From a virus, in the IMG/VR virus record IMGVR_UViG_3300028653_000015, positions 1 through 64,000 of that record: 64,000 bases of DNA; one strand, written 5' to 3'. Positions within the stretch are counted from its first letter, which is position 1; the number at the start of each line of letters is the position of its first letter. Position numbers and translations under genes: made by a program. Shown piece after piece: positions 16,813 to 25,615 of the stretch. The notes beneath the pieces are model-generated. The model was not told the origin of the DNA. It did no database searches and saw nothing but the letters and a program-made list of their open reading frames with translations.

Positions 16813-18057
16813 CTATTTAAGCATCACTTTCTTGGATAGAATGGACTGCAATGTTCCCGCCTGTATGGGTGGAGAGTACGGCACATGTGTGTGGGTAGCA
16901 AGCCACTCCAACAACTTTAACCCAAGAGTGCCCGGCTCGGAAGCGTCAGGACCACCTATTTTTGTGAGGGGAGCATCGATTACCTTGATCTTAGCCCAAG
17001 TCTCGGTACTTGCATCCGACCCAGTGATGTTATGTTCACCTGTGATGGTCTCAGTAACCTTACCCTGCACAGTTACTGAACGGTCTCCGGTTACCTGAAT
17101 GGTTTGGTCTCCTTCAACAGTCAGGGAATCGTTACCCTTCACCTCCACCGTACGATTGCCAGCCTGCATGGAGTAGGAGTGGCCATCCTTAGATATCCTC
17201 AGTACGTAAGTTGGGTCTCCCGACACCTGGCCACTTGCTGGATCTATGTTACTGGGTGCAATCACAACCTCTATGAATGTTTTGTCATCACTAGGTCCGC
17301 CAGGAGGCTTAGGTTCTGAATTCAAAGAACCTACGCTAACCTTGATGGAGGCATTCCTGTCTTGTGCAAACTCCCTGGCCAGTAGGGTGAACTCAGTGGG
17401 TGCATTGCCCCCAGGATCTTTCTCGACAGGATGAACTAGCCAAGACAAAGAACCGGCCGCTGTGTTGAGCTCGTAGTTCTCACAGAAGTCACGAATGTAA
17501 TTGGCAATAGGGACATAGGCACGCTGGCATACGTTCGTAGATCCTATATGAAGAACTCCACCCCTCTTCAAGATCAAAAAGTTCTCATCCCTACCCTGTA
17601 TCCATATGTCGCCTGGATTCATTACAGGACGACCAGCACGATAGCTGGCGTCTGTAGTCTTGGGTGTGGTAGTACCACCTGAGTTGGTGGTCTGAGCAGA
17701 AGGCATGTCATCAGGACTCTCTACATCCGGGTCCTGCGACTCCTGTTGCACATTTCCAGAGGCAGCCCCTACTATTTCTGGAGCTGTGATGAAGCCCATG
17801 ACAAAAGGAGACTCCTCATCAGAGGGCCAGCACAACACGCAAATTGCCCCCACCTCCGGGCAGAAGTTGTACCCCTCCCCATTGTTGTAGTGCAGGTAGG
17901 GCGACATCACCTGTACTCCAGCCATCTGTTTTCCGCTGTGCTGTGCAGTCCAATCCACCGTCATGTTCTGGACGTTTACGCTGGCTATTACACCGGTCTC
18001 GAACCTTGCTGTTCTGTTACCAGTTCTAGAAGCGGAGTTCTTAAAGGAAGCAGCCAT
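16813..18057 (-). CDS. Baseplate spike / gp5-gpV-like protein
   Basis: 414 residues. Residues about 20-95 have an OB-fold pattern (PEVGAICVLCWP, then SPFVMGFI) as in phage Mu gp45, P2 gpV and the T4 gp5 N-terminus. Residues about 305-360 are short alternating strands (TVEVKG, DSLTVEG, DQTIQVTG, DRSVTVQG), the repeat of a trimeric beta-helix spike. No lysozyme domain is visible between them. Role: the membrane-piercing tip of a contractile tail, which supports a myovirus-type particle. It is placed directly after the RNA polymerase gene, with the ATG overlapping the end of that gene's leader. Confidence 0.72.
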   Translation of the reverse strand: MAASFKNSASRTGNRTARFETGVIASVNVQNMTVDWTAQHSGKQMAGVQVMSPYLHYNNGEGYNFCPEVGAICVLCWPSDEESPFVMGFITAPEIVGAASGNVQQESQDPDVESPDDMPSAQTTNSGGTTTPKTTDASYRAGRPVMNPGDIWIQGRDENFLILKRGGVLHIGSTNVCQRAYVPIANYIRDFCENYELNTAAGSLSWLVHPVEKDPGGNAPTEFTLLAREFAQDRNASIKVSVGSLNSEPKPPGGPSDDKTFIEVVIAPSNIDPASGQVSGDPTYVLRISKDGHSYSMQAGNRTVEVKGNDSLTVEGDQTIQVTGDRSVTVQGKVTETITGEHNITGSDASTETWAKIKVIDAPLTKIGGPDASEPGTLGLKLLEWLATHTHVPYSPPIQAGTLQSILSKKVMLK

Positions 18058-18060
18058 AGA

Positions 18061-21000
18061 TCAGTACCACTCCGGATGTTCTTTAGGTGGCTTGCCTAGC
18101 TCGGCGGCGTAAACGACCGCAGGAATTGGATGTAGGCCGTGTATATGGCTTCTCCATCCCTGTTGTGCTGCGCTGATCACAGTATCTGCCAAACCCTCGT
18201 GGTTGAGCTTGGCCATCCAATCTTCCTGCATGTCTAGTGGTAGTACATTCACACCCTTGAGTATGGGCTCATGAACTATAGGCCGTTCTCCCTTAGCCAT
18301 ACTTCTATTCAATGAGGACACGAATGTAGTGGGCGCAAAGTCACCTCGAATGAAGTGTGTGGAAGAGCCTGCATCCTTTATCTTGGTGAGGTTAGTGAGC
18401 GCCTTGATCACTACCTCATGATTACGTCTACGAATTCCTTGACCTTTGTACATGTCATCCAGATTATCTGCCAACATGACCTGTACTGGTTCAATTCCAG
18501 TCAGAGGCAGCATCTCATGCGGGTTCACCCTACCATCTGAGATGGGCAAGCCCTTCTTGACCTCTGTACCAACTACCAAAGGCTTTTTGTCATAGACTGG
18601 TACTCCTCTAGACAGCGGGATGTAGTGCCGCTCCCCCTCTATGAGTACGTTGTGACCTCCAGCCGTATCCTTTTCTATCTTGGTTACTTTACCAGATACT
18701 GTGCTCAGTGTTGCTGAACCTGGCAAATTCTTCGGGAACAGCAACAGGTCTTGCACCTGTTCAAACTGATCAACAAGTGCCGACTTCGATGAGGCAGTAC
18801 CACCAGTATGGAATGCTTTCATGGCTAGCTGTGTTGCACGTTCACCTATAGCCTGACCGGCAAGAATGCCTACGTTCAGTCCCCTCTCCGGTAGAGTTCC
18901 ATTCTCCGTCAGGCCATAGCACATCTGACACAGACCAGGTCCATGCAAACAACGCAGCGGAGATCTAACTACCACCTTACCCACATTGTTGTTCCTGAGA
19001 GCACTTCGCAACTCTGGGGTGATTAGTGTGCCTGACTTTACTATCCTGTTGCCAAGTCTGACATCTGCAGCTGTGAATCTATCTAGAATATCTTTCTCAT
19101 CTACGGATAGAGCGATCCCTTTGTTAGTACCACAGTCATGATCTAGAATGAGGTTATTCATCGTAGAGTTGATAACCTGCTTAGTGATATGACCAGGCTC
19201 TCTAACTGCCTGAACCTTCTGAATGACACCCTTGCGACCACCACTGGTAGCTGTCCAGTAACCGGCAATGTCTAAGCCCTCAGCATAAGACTTACGTACA
19301 GGGTTGGGTATGATCTCCCCTTTATGATTGGCCATGAGCATAGGTGCAGCTCTAGTCTGTCTTACGGTGTCCGTGCCACCCTTCATACCCGTGTTGTGCA
19401 ACAACATGAGATTGTTGCCCTCTTCTGGTACGGCCCTCAAGTGGGCATTTAACTCTTCTGTGGCCTTCGCATAGATCTCAATGGCTTTGGCGTCTCTAGA
19501 CGGCCCTGACAACTTCTCTACTCGGGCATCCGCCTTGGCTAGTATTTGATCTCTAATTTCCCGTATAGGAGCTACGTCTTTGAGACCAACTGAAAAGGCA
19601 GTCTGAGTGGCCCACATGTTGCCTAGATCTTTGAGCTTGTTGATGGACTGTCCGTACTCGTTCTTGTGCTCCTTCGCGATGCGTGTCATCAGCTCTTCTT
19701 GAGCTGATGCATTTAGAGGGTCCGTCTTCCCAAGATACTCTCCCCTCATAACCTCTGGTAATGCACCAGCGACCATGAACCTGCCAACTGTAGAGTGTAT
19801 ACCTCCAACCTTTATTTGGTCTGTGAGCTTTACCTCTCCCTTTCTGACCGCAGCCTCCACATCCTGAATCGTAGAGAATTCATGGCTGGTGACAGCTCCT
19901 ACACGTGTGAGTCCATACAAACCCAGCCTACTCTCTCCGGATGGGGAGTACATCAACTTACCAGTAGCGGGACTGAACAGGTTATTGGAGGGGAACATCT
20001 TGTGTGCTTCAGCCACGGCCTCTGAGCCTACAGGTACGAAGGCACCCATAGCGTCTCCATCGAAGTCCGCATTGAAACCACTGGTGACTAGTGGGTGGAT
20101 TTGAACAGCCTTTCCACCGACAATACGGGGCTTGAATGCTTGGATACCATACTTGTGAAGCACGGGGTCTCGCTTCAGGAGTATTGGCCTACTGAGGATG
20201 ACCCTATCTAAAGCTCGGTCTACTATCTCCCCACCCTCTTGCATTTTCTGCTGTGCCTGCAGAGGAGAGATGCCCATCAAATTTCGTAGTTCTCGAATCA
20301 CGAAAGGCTTGTACAGTTCTAGAGCTGCAGACTTTGGTATTCCAACCTCATCTAGGCTGAGTGAGGGCTCTGGGACAATCGTTCCACGCATAGTCATATC
20401 CTGTTTGCGTGTGACCAATTGCTCCTGGAAGAATCCCTCCTTTGGAGGGCCCACCTTGGCACCAGTACTGGGATCTACACGCTTGCCGGCAATGTAGTCC
20501 AAGATGCCTCTACGAATACCACGTGGGTAGCTGCCTATGCCCGCCAGCGCACGCAAACCATCATACACTTCTTGTCTCAGCTCCACCTTAGACTGATCAT
20601 CGTCCGGTATGAGCGGGGACATTTTTGCGTATCTGGATGCAGTCAGATGCAGATTCTTGTACAGACCATTCAAGTCATCTTCACTTATAGTACCGTTTGG
20701 AAGGATGGGCAAAGGACGCATGGATGGGGGAAGTACTGGCACACTCTGCATCATGTATGCATCACGGGGGCTGACACCGATCTTATCCAGCACCTTCAAA
20801 AACTTGACCCGTTTGTTTACGTCGTCTAGGTAGGACCCCTTGAGTGTTGGCTTCTGCAACTTATCCAAGGCAGCAACCAGGTCCTTCTTCACATTTATCT
20901 TTCCTAGTAGTGCAGCAAAAGCCTTACCACCCACTAGACCGCCCTTAATCTTCAGCGGGTCACCATACTTACCTGTAATGGGATCATAGGCTAGTGTACC

Positions 21001-24000
21001 TGCGATCAGTCCATCATACTGATTAGTCTTGAGTCCAGTCAGCTTTACTATGGCTCCCTCAAATACTGGATTCGGGAATGCTTCTGGCAATACGAAGTGA
21101 CTCCACTTATCCCCCTCCATACCACCTGTAATCTTCTGATCGAATAGACCACCTGGCTCAGGCCGCATGGTTTTAGCAACAGTCATCTTAGATGGATCTT
21201 TGAGCTCACCGTTGCTCATCTCGTGGACTTGCTTATCTGTCATAGGAGAAAGCGTCAGACTGTTTCCAGTCTTCTCTACATTCACATTCAGACCTTTGAT
21301 CAGACTGATGAACTTGTTGTACGCAAATGTAGGCTTTGGGGTAGGGAGCAGTTCTCCTGCTTGTAAAGCAGCCCAAAATTGATCTCCTTGGCCTGCATCA
21401 CTCTTCAATGTATTCATCTCGCGAAGGTTTGCTGTAGCTCCGTGAGCAAGCATAGAGTACAGACCCAACACTCCTAGAGACTGAGCGCCATGTGGACCAC
21501 CGCCTTTGGGTATCTTGTTCCTATCGTAGGCGTACCCATAACCCAGGGCTCGAGCACTGAGTTTCTTTTCTACCTGGTGGTGCAATTTGAGGACATGCAT
21601 AGGCCCTACTAGTGCATCTCCCATAGGTCTTCCGTTACTAGGATCGTAGACAGTTTCCTTATCCGTCAAGCCATGCTTAGCCAAATCCTGTGTAACCTGG
21701 GCATGTAAGTCTGCGCCTGGTTTGAAGTTCTTGGTAAAGTATGTCTTGCCTGTCTTTTCCGCAATCTTACCTGCAGCAACCTCCAACACCTGCCCTAGGT
21801 TGGTTCTACCAGTAACACCCAATGGGTTTAAGATCACATCTATGGGCCTACCATCTTTGGTATGTGGCGCCTCATGGTCAGGTATGATCTTAGTAATGAT
21901 GCCCTTGTTACCGTGGCGGCCTGTGATCTTGTCTCCAATCTCTAGAGTCTCTTCTGTCTTCACGTGAACGGCAACATTATGACCAGTCTTAACGACCTCT
22001 TTCACAACCCCTGGGTAGTCGTTGTCCCATGTAACACTGGCATCCTTAAATGGCCGTACAATCGACTTGTGCAGTTTGGATAGCTGCACATCCTCCCGCT
22101 TCTCTGACTCATTTGAAGCGCGTAGAGCAGCTATGAGAGTGTCACCAGGCATAACCACCGTGCCAGGCTTGATAACCCCCTCGTCATCAAGCTTCTCAGC
22201 TTGGGCTCTATTCATACCAGTGGGTATGTACGCCTGGAACTTACGCTTATCTAGGACGTGAGCCACATCCCTCTCGATTGAGTGCCTGTGTAAATGCTCT
22301 GACGTGAGCTTCTTAGCGGCACTCTCCGTAACTACAATACCATCTTCGTAGTTGTACCCCTTGTATGGCATGAACCCAACACGAAGATTGGTACCCAAAG
22401 CCAACACACCGTTCTTGGTGTAGTTGGTGTCGGCCACCGTCTGCCCAGCCGTTACCTTATCTCCCACCTTTACTATGGGTGTGGAGTGTAGAAAGGCTTT
22501 GTCCTCATTCAACGGAAAGTGATCATAAATCTGAACTTCGTGCCTCTTCCCATCTGCGCCTTTAATAACTACAGCATCTGATTTGATCTGAGCAACAGTG
22601 CCACTATCACGAGTATGGTGACTAGCAAAGCCTCCAACAAAGTGATCGAAGCTATGTACACCTGCCAAACTCTGTACAAGTGGGGCCTCTCTGTGCAGTA
22701 GAGAGACTGATTGCTCCATTTGCCGACCGGCCATTGTACTTCTGTTCGGGTGGTCAGCTGGCATGAAAGGGATGAGGTTCGATGCAAACGAGAACATTTG
22801 CATCGGGTCCTTCATTACATAGTCCGCACTCTTTATGGAGCCGTCATAGATCTCATTCTCAAGACCACTGATCTTTATGGAGGGTCCTATGGGTACTGGT
22901 TTGCCTTCTACCCACTTGACTTGGTCTGGAAGGACTACATGAGACCTGTAGGCAACTGTTGGGTTGACGTCCTCAGTCTTACCAGTATGTAGATTGTACA
23001 TACGGATGGTGACATCATGGCCGTTCTTGGTAACACCTATGGGCAGTCGTAGAGTGATGCCAGTCTCCTTGCCCTCTGGTGTGTGTATGGGATCCAGGTA
23101 GCCCAAATGGGACGGGTCTATCAGCTTCGCTTCATCAGAGACTGTGTGCTCGCTCTTGATACCACCATCTCCTGTGATGGTGGTCTTGAATTGAGCAGAG
23201 ATCATTTCAAGAGGATTGGTCTGGCTTGGTACTGAAGACAAAGAGTTCTTGGAGAACAGCTGCCGTATATGTCTATTGAAGATGTCCGGAGCTATGATGT
23301 CTCTGACCTTGTCCTTCTTGTCTACCGTATTTCCGATCTTACGTAAGATGTCTCTAGAGCCTCGAGTTATTCTCTCAGCTGCAAAGTCCTCCATCGAGTG
23401 AAGGTCCTTGAACATGATGGCGTCTCTAGGATCTGGCTTGGCCTCTCCACGAGAAATCTTGAGCAACTTGACGGAAGCATCTAGTAGCGTAGCACCAGTC
23501 ACGTTGGAGTGTGGCTTACCCAACGTGAGCATGTTGACGTCTGGATTCATCTTGGTGTTATCCATGACTTGCCAGAAGTGAGCACGCATATCCTCTGAAG
23601 TCATGATGGACGCGGGCTTGAGGCCCGTATCAGACTTGTAGAACTTAGCCAACGCCTTGGGCATGTCTGCGTGATTGGCAGCCGCAATATCCTTACCCCA
23701 CCTCTTCTCTACCTCCTCTTCCGGCATTCCCATAGCATGGAGTAAAGGCTTGAGAGGTATGTTGGAGTTACCATACCCCATAGAGAACTCACGAGTAGCT
23801 GGGTCAAAGTGGATCTTGAAACCACCTCCTGGTGCATTGAAGTGCGATTCTAATGCACCGTCAGCCTTGATCATATTGTATACGCCAGGCTTCAAACGCC
23901 ACTGGTTATCTACTTGGTACTCCTGACCATCAACTATGCTGCTGTATCGGTTAGTGATCTTAGGCAAGCTCATTAGCTTGATCTTCTGCCTATCTATCAC

Positions 24001-24240
24001 CTTACCCGTAGCATTGTCCTTCAAAGAGACCGTAGCCTCCACCGGTACCGCCCACGACTTACCCTCAAGTTTGGCCTCCTTCTGAGACCTGAAGTCACCG
24101 CTATCCAGGTTGTCCCTGACAGCTACGTCGTGAAGCTCTAGCGTGTTCTTCTTCCCTACTATCGGGAAGAGACCGCTGACTGCATTTTGTACTCGGTCTT
24201 TGAGGAGATCAAACCCCTCTGCCGGGACAATACGTGCCAC
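18061..24240 (-). CDS. Single-chain fused beta-beta' RNA polymerase
   Basis: 2059 residues from a GTG after TTTAGGAGAG. The first about 950 residues follow bacterial beta in order: HLGYLDPIHTPEGKETG (377-393), DHPNRSTMAGRQM (496-508), KGYNYEDGIVVTES (627-640), GDKITGRHGNKG (769-780, the active-site lysines K771/K779), LNPLGVTGRTNLGQ (804-817). From about residue 1025 it follows beta': GLFDQKITG, LPPSMRPLPILPNG, KRDPVLHKYGIQAF, then the Mg-binding NADFDGD (1390-1396), a bridge helix near 1617-1640, trigger loop near 1652-1680 and GQAIGERATQLAMKAFHTGG (1795-1814). Zinc site 2 is kept (C1703, C1764, C1771, C1774); the N-terminal beta' zinc site is absent. It is shorter than E. coli beta plus beta' (2749). 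Natural rpoB-rpoC fusions are known in Helicobacter and Wolbachia. No sigma, alpha or omega gene was recognised nearby. It lies among virion genes, so it may be packaged or late. Confidence 0.95.
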   Translation of the reverse strand: MARIVPAEGFDLLKDRVQNAVSGLFPIVGKKNTLELHDVAVRDNLDSGDFRSQKEAKLEGKSWAVPVEATVSLKDNATGKVIDRQKIKLMSLPKITNRYSSIVDGQEYQVDNQWRLKPGVYNMIKADGALESHFNAPGGGFKIHFDPATREFSMGYGNSNIPLKPLLHAMGMPEEEVEKRWGKDIAAANHADMPKALAKFYKSDTGLKPASIMTSEDMRAHFWQVMDNTKMNPDVNMLTLGKPHSNVTGATLLDASVKLLKISRGEAKPDPRDAIMFKDLHSMEDFAAERITRGSRDILRKIGNTVDKKDKVRDIIAPDIFNRHIRQLFSKNSLSSVPSQTNPLEMISAQFKTTITGDGGIKSEHTVSDEAKLIDPSHLGYLDPIHTPEGKETGITLRLPIGVTKNGHDVTIRMYNLHTGKTEDVNPTVAYRSHVVLPDQVKWVEGKPVPIGPSIKISGLENEIYDGSIKSADYVMKDPMQMFSFASNLIPFMPADHPNRSTMAGRQMEQSVSLLHREAPLVQSLAGVHSFDHFVGGFASHHTRDSGTVAQIKSDAVVIKGADGKRHEVQIYDHFPLNEDKAFLHSTPIVKVGDKVTAGQTVADTNYTKNGVLALGTNLRVGFMPYKGYNYEDGIVVTESAAKKLTSEHLHRHSIERDVAHVLDKRKFQAYIPTGMNRAQAEKLDDEGVIKPGTVVMPGDTLIAALRASNESEKREDVQLSKLHKSIVRPFKDASVTWDNDYPGVVKEVVKTGHNVAVHVKTEETLEIGDKITGRHGNKGIITKIIPDHEAPHTKDGRPIDVILNPLGVTGRTNLGQVLEVAAGKIAEKTGKTYFTKNFKPGADLHAQVTQDLAKHGLTDKETVYDPSNGRPMGDALVGPMHVLKLHHQVEKKLSARALGYGYAYDRNKIPKGGGPHGAQSLGVLGLYSMLAHGATANLREMNTLKSDAGQGDQFWAALQAGELLPTPKPTFAYNKFISLIKGLNVNVEKTGNSLTLSPMTDKQVHEMSNGELKDPSKMTVAKTMRPEPGGLFDQKITGGMEGDKWSHFVLPEAFPNPVFEGAIVKLTGLKTNQYDGLIAGTLAYDPITGKYGDPLKIKGGLVGGKAFAALLGKINVKKDLVAALDKLQKPTLKGSYLDDVNKRVKFLKVLDKIGVSPRDAYMMQSVPVLPPSMRPLPILPNGTISEDDLNGLYKNLHLTASRYAKMSPLIPDDDQSKVELRQEVYDGLRALAGIGSYPRGIRRGILDYIAGKRVDPSTGAKVGPPKEGFFQEQLVTRKQDMTMRGTIVPEPSLSLDEVGIPKSAALELYKPFVIRELRNLMGISPLQAQQKMQEGGEIVDRALDRVILSRPILLKRDPVLHKYGIQAFKPRIVGGKAVQIHPLVTSGFNADFDGDAMGAFVPVGSEAVAEAHKMFPSNNLFSPATGKLMYSPSGESRLGLYGLTRVGAVTSHEFSTIQDVEAAVRKGEVKLTDQIKVGGIHSTVGRFMVAGALPEVMRGEYLGKTDPLNASAQEELMTRIAKEHKNEYGQSINKLKDLGNMWATQTAFSVGLKDVAPIREIRDQILAKADARVEKLSGPSRDAKAIEIYAKATEELNAHLRAVPEEGNNLMLLHNTGMKGGTDTVRQTRAAPMLMANHKGEIIPNPVRKSYAEGLDIAGYWTATSGGRKGVIQKVQAVREPGHITKQVINSTMNNLILDHDCGTNKGIALSVDEKDILDRFTAADVRLGNRIVKSGTLITPELRSALRNNNVGKVVVRSPLRCLHGPGLCQMCYGLTENGTLPERGLNVGILAGQAIGERATQLAMKAFHTGGTASSKSALVDQFEQVQDLLLFPKNLPGSATLSTVSGKVTKIEKDTAGGHNVLIEGERHYIPLSRGVPVYDKKPLVVGTEVKKGLPISDGRVNPHEMLPLTGIEPVQVMLADNLDDMYKGQGIRRRNHEVVIKALTNLTKIKDAGSSTHFIRGDFAPTTFVSSLNRSMAKGERPIVHEPILKGVNVLPLDMQEDWMAKLNHEGLADTVISAAQQGWRSHIHGLHPIPAVVYAAELGKPPKEHPEWY

Positions 24241-24303
24241 GAATCTCTCCTAAATGTGTGTTGTTACCCCACCAAACTACCAGAGATACCCGACTGGTGG
24301 GTA

Positions 24304-24332
24304 TGAAATTGTAAGTCGGTAAGCGTTATAAG
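24304..24332 (+). promoter_or_regulatory. TGAAAT-N17-TATAAG promoter candidate
   Basis: TGAAAT (24304-24309), 17 bp, TATAAG (24327-24332), matching the spacing of the other sites but without GGG before TATAAG. An inverted pair ATACCC-N7-GGGTAT lies just upstream (24286-24304). It faces the plus-strand island and is divergent from the RNA polymerase gene. Confidence 0.45.
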
Positions 24333-24339
24333 GATAGTA

Positions 24340-24386
24340 CAGAAGTAAGATAACTTTACTTCTGGCTGTGTCTAAGGTTGACACAG
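24340..24386 (+). promoter_or_regulatory. Two tandem leader hairpins
   Basis: CAGAAGTAA-N7-TTACTTCTG (24340-24364) is followed one base later by CTGTGTC-N7-GACACAG (24366-24386). Both stems are perfect with seven-base loops. They lie between the promoter candidate and the first small gene, so they would be at the 5' end of the transcript, as an RNA-processing, stability or protein-binding site. As DNA they could equally be operators. Confidence 0.5.
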
Positions 24387-24418
24387 AGGCAACACCTAAG
24401 TACAGGGGTTATGTTTAG

Positions 24419-24541
24419 ATGCCTGAGTCCGACCACCAAGAAACCAGTGGACCTATGGATGATCTCAAGGACAGCCTTTTCGATGAGATCGAAGGTGGAA
24501 AAGAGGAGAACTACTCCGATGCAGGTCAAGACGAGAAATGA
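24419..24541 (+). CDS. 40-residue acidic protein
   Basis: MPESDHQETSGPMDDLKDSL... is a 40-residue, strongly acidic peptide. An AGGGG lies about ten bases before the ATG. Its stop overlaps the start of the next small frame (ATGA), the coupling style used across this genome. Codon make-up looks coding. Function unknown; small acidic phage proteins often mimic DNA or inhibit host factors, but nothing here shows that. Confidence 0.4.
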   Translation: MPESDHQETSGPMDDLKDSLFDEIEGGKEENYSDAGQDEK

Positions 24542-24645
24542 TTTGGCACTTTGTCTTCAGCCTTTTGGCGGCATATATGACAGTACTAATGATCCCCAGG
24601 AAACATGCTTGCGCCGCTAATCATCAGACCGAGCTTTGTCTGTAG
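24538..24645 (+). CDS. 35-residue putative membrane peptide
   Basis: Starts on an ATG overlapping the preceding stop. Residues 2-19 (IWHFVFSLLAAYMTVLMI) form one hydrophobic helix followed by a basic, cysteine-containing tail. It overlaps the next gene by 41 bases in another frame. No clear ribosome site, so expression would depend on coupling. It could be a chance frame. Confidence 0.25.
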   Translation: MIWHFVFSLLAAYMTVLMIPRKHACAANHQTELCL

Positions 24646-25108
24646 AATCTGTTCCTCTCCTATGGAGAACGACGACCCAGATGAACCTCCTGAGCCTATA
24701 GGAGCAGAGTTAGTAGTGATCGAAAATGGCAAGATACTCCCTATGCGCAAAGACCCGAACTTCTTTGTGTTCCACTCGTGGGCAGATGTGCCACCTGGTG
24801 AACTACCTGAGGGTATACAAGCGGAAGTATCTATCTGGCACAAAGAGTGCTTCGATAATGTCTACAACGAGGTAGATGACAGTGTGCACGCTATAAGCAC
24901 ACGATACTGTGCTGTGTGTGATGGAGATTTCGATGCCAATCCATACGGCAATCAGATCACATTAGGCAGGCTTGATCTAAGCGAGGAAGTGTTTGTAGAA
25001 GACGGCTCTGCCGCAACCAGAAAACTGTGTAGGCATTGTCTGCACAGGGTATTGGGAGAGGGAGACCCCGAGGAGGGGGCTGCCCTACTAGAGAACAGTT
25101 TGTTGTAA
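24605..25108 (+). CDS. Zinc-ribbon protein of unknown function
   Basis: 167 residues, with an ATG after AGGAAAC. Cysteine pairs at FVCRIC (C13/C16), HKEC, YCAVC and LCRHC suggest two zinc ribbons, with an acidic Pro-rich stretch between the first pair and a central domain. It may bind nucleic acid or a protein partner. It is a member of a plus-strand island wedged between RNA polymerase and portal, so it is probably expressed at a different time from both. Confidence 0.5.
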   Translation: MLAPLIIRPSFVCRICSSPMENDDPDEPPEPIGAELVVIENGKILPMRKDPNFFVFHSWADVPPGELPEGIQAEVSIWHKECFDNVYNEVDDSVHAISTRYCAVCDGDFDANPYGNQITLGRLDLSEEVFVEDGSAATRKLCRHCLHRVLGEGDPEEGAALLENSLL

Positions 25109-25121
25109 TACGGGAAGGACG

Positions 25122-25148
25122 AGGTAGCCCACAAGGTGTGGGCTACCT
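25122..25148 (+). terminator. Strong intergenic hairpin
   Basis: AGGTAGCCCAC / GTGGGCTACCT, an 11-bp perfect stem with a five-base loop, between two plus-strand genes. There is no T-run after it, so it may be a terminator needing other factors, an attenuator or an mRNA-processing or stability element. Confidence 0.4.
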
Positions 25149-25186
25149 ACCGTCCGACCATCACCACAAAGAAAGGAGGAACAGCT

Positions 25187-25615
25187 TTGCCAAGGTACAC
25201 TGGAGTCATAGATCCCACGGTACCAGAAGTCACATGGGAGAATTTCAGAGAGATGTGTTTTATGGTTGTTGAAAACCCACTGAATTTCTACCTAGAACTA
25301 CATAAGGGCGAATTCGGAATGCGGCCAGTATACGAACCCAGAGGACACAAAGAAGGACAACCAACAGAAACCTGGTGGTTCCCAAAGTTCATCGCAGAAG
25401 GATTCGTAGAGAAGTACAAGGCAAACATTCCATCAGTTGATCCGAATTGGCCAGACGAAATGGCGGCTGCAGTATACAAGGACTGCAAGCCGTATGAGGA
25501 ACACCTGGCACGACAGAAGACTGCAAGAACCTCGCAACACCAGAAGCGGTGGAGATACATAGTCTCCACAAAGCTGTCTGTGGAACAACAGAATAAGAAG
25601 GAAGATAGTGGCTAA
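25187..25615 (+). CDS. Unknown small protein
   Basis: 142 residues from a TTG preceded by AAAGGAGGAACAGC; the strong ribosome site decides this start over in-frame GTG 25136, which lies within the upstream hairpin region. The protein is basic, with many aromatic residues (VTWENFREMCFMVVENPLNF) and a Lys/Arg-rich C-terminus. No family was recognised. Its last four bases overlap the 3' end of the converging portal gene. Confidence 0.45.
   Translation: MPRYTGVIDPTVPEVTWENFREMCFMVVENPLNFYLELHKGEFGMRPVYEPRGHKEGQPTETWWFPKFIAEGFVEKYKANIPSVDPNWPDEMAAAVYKDCKPYEEHLARQKTARTSQHQKRWRYIVSTKLSVEQQNKKEDSG

Noticed and set aside
22569-22992. Frames on the strand opposite the RNA polymerase gene
   Set aside because: They are short, without ribosome sites, and every conserved polymerase block in this span is on the minus strand.
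24375-24404. TTGACA as a promoter for the 24419 gene
   Set aside because: TTGACA is within the second hairpin, and the -10 at 17 bp is only TACAGG, too close to the start codon.
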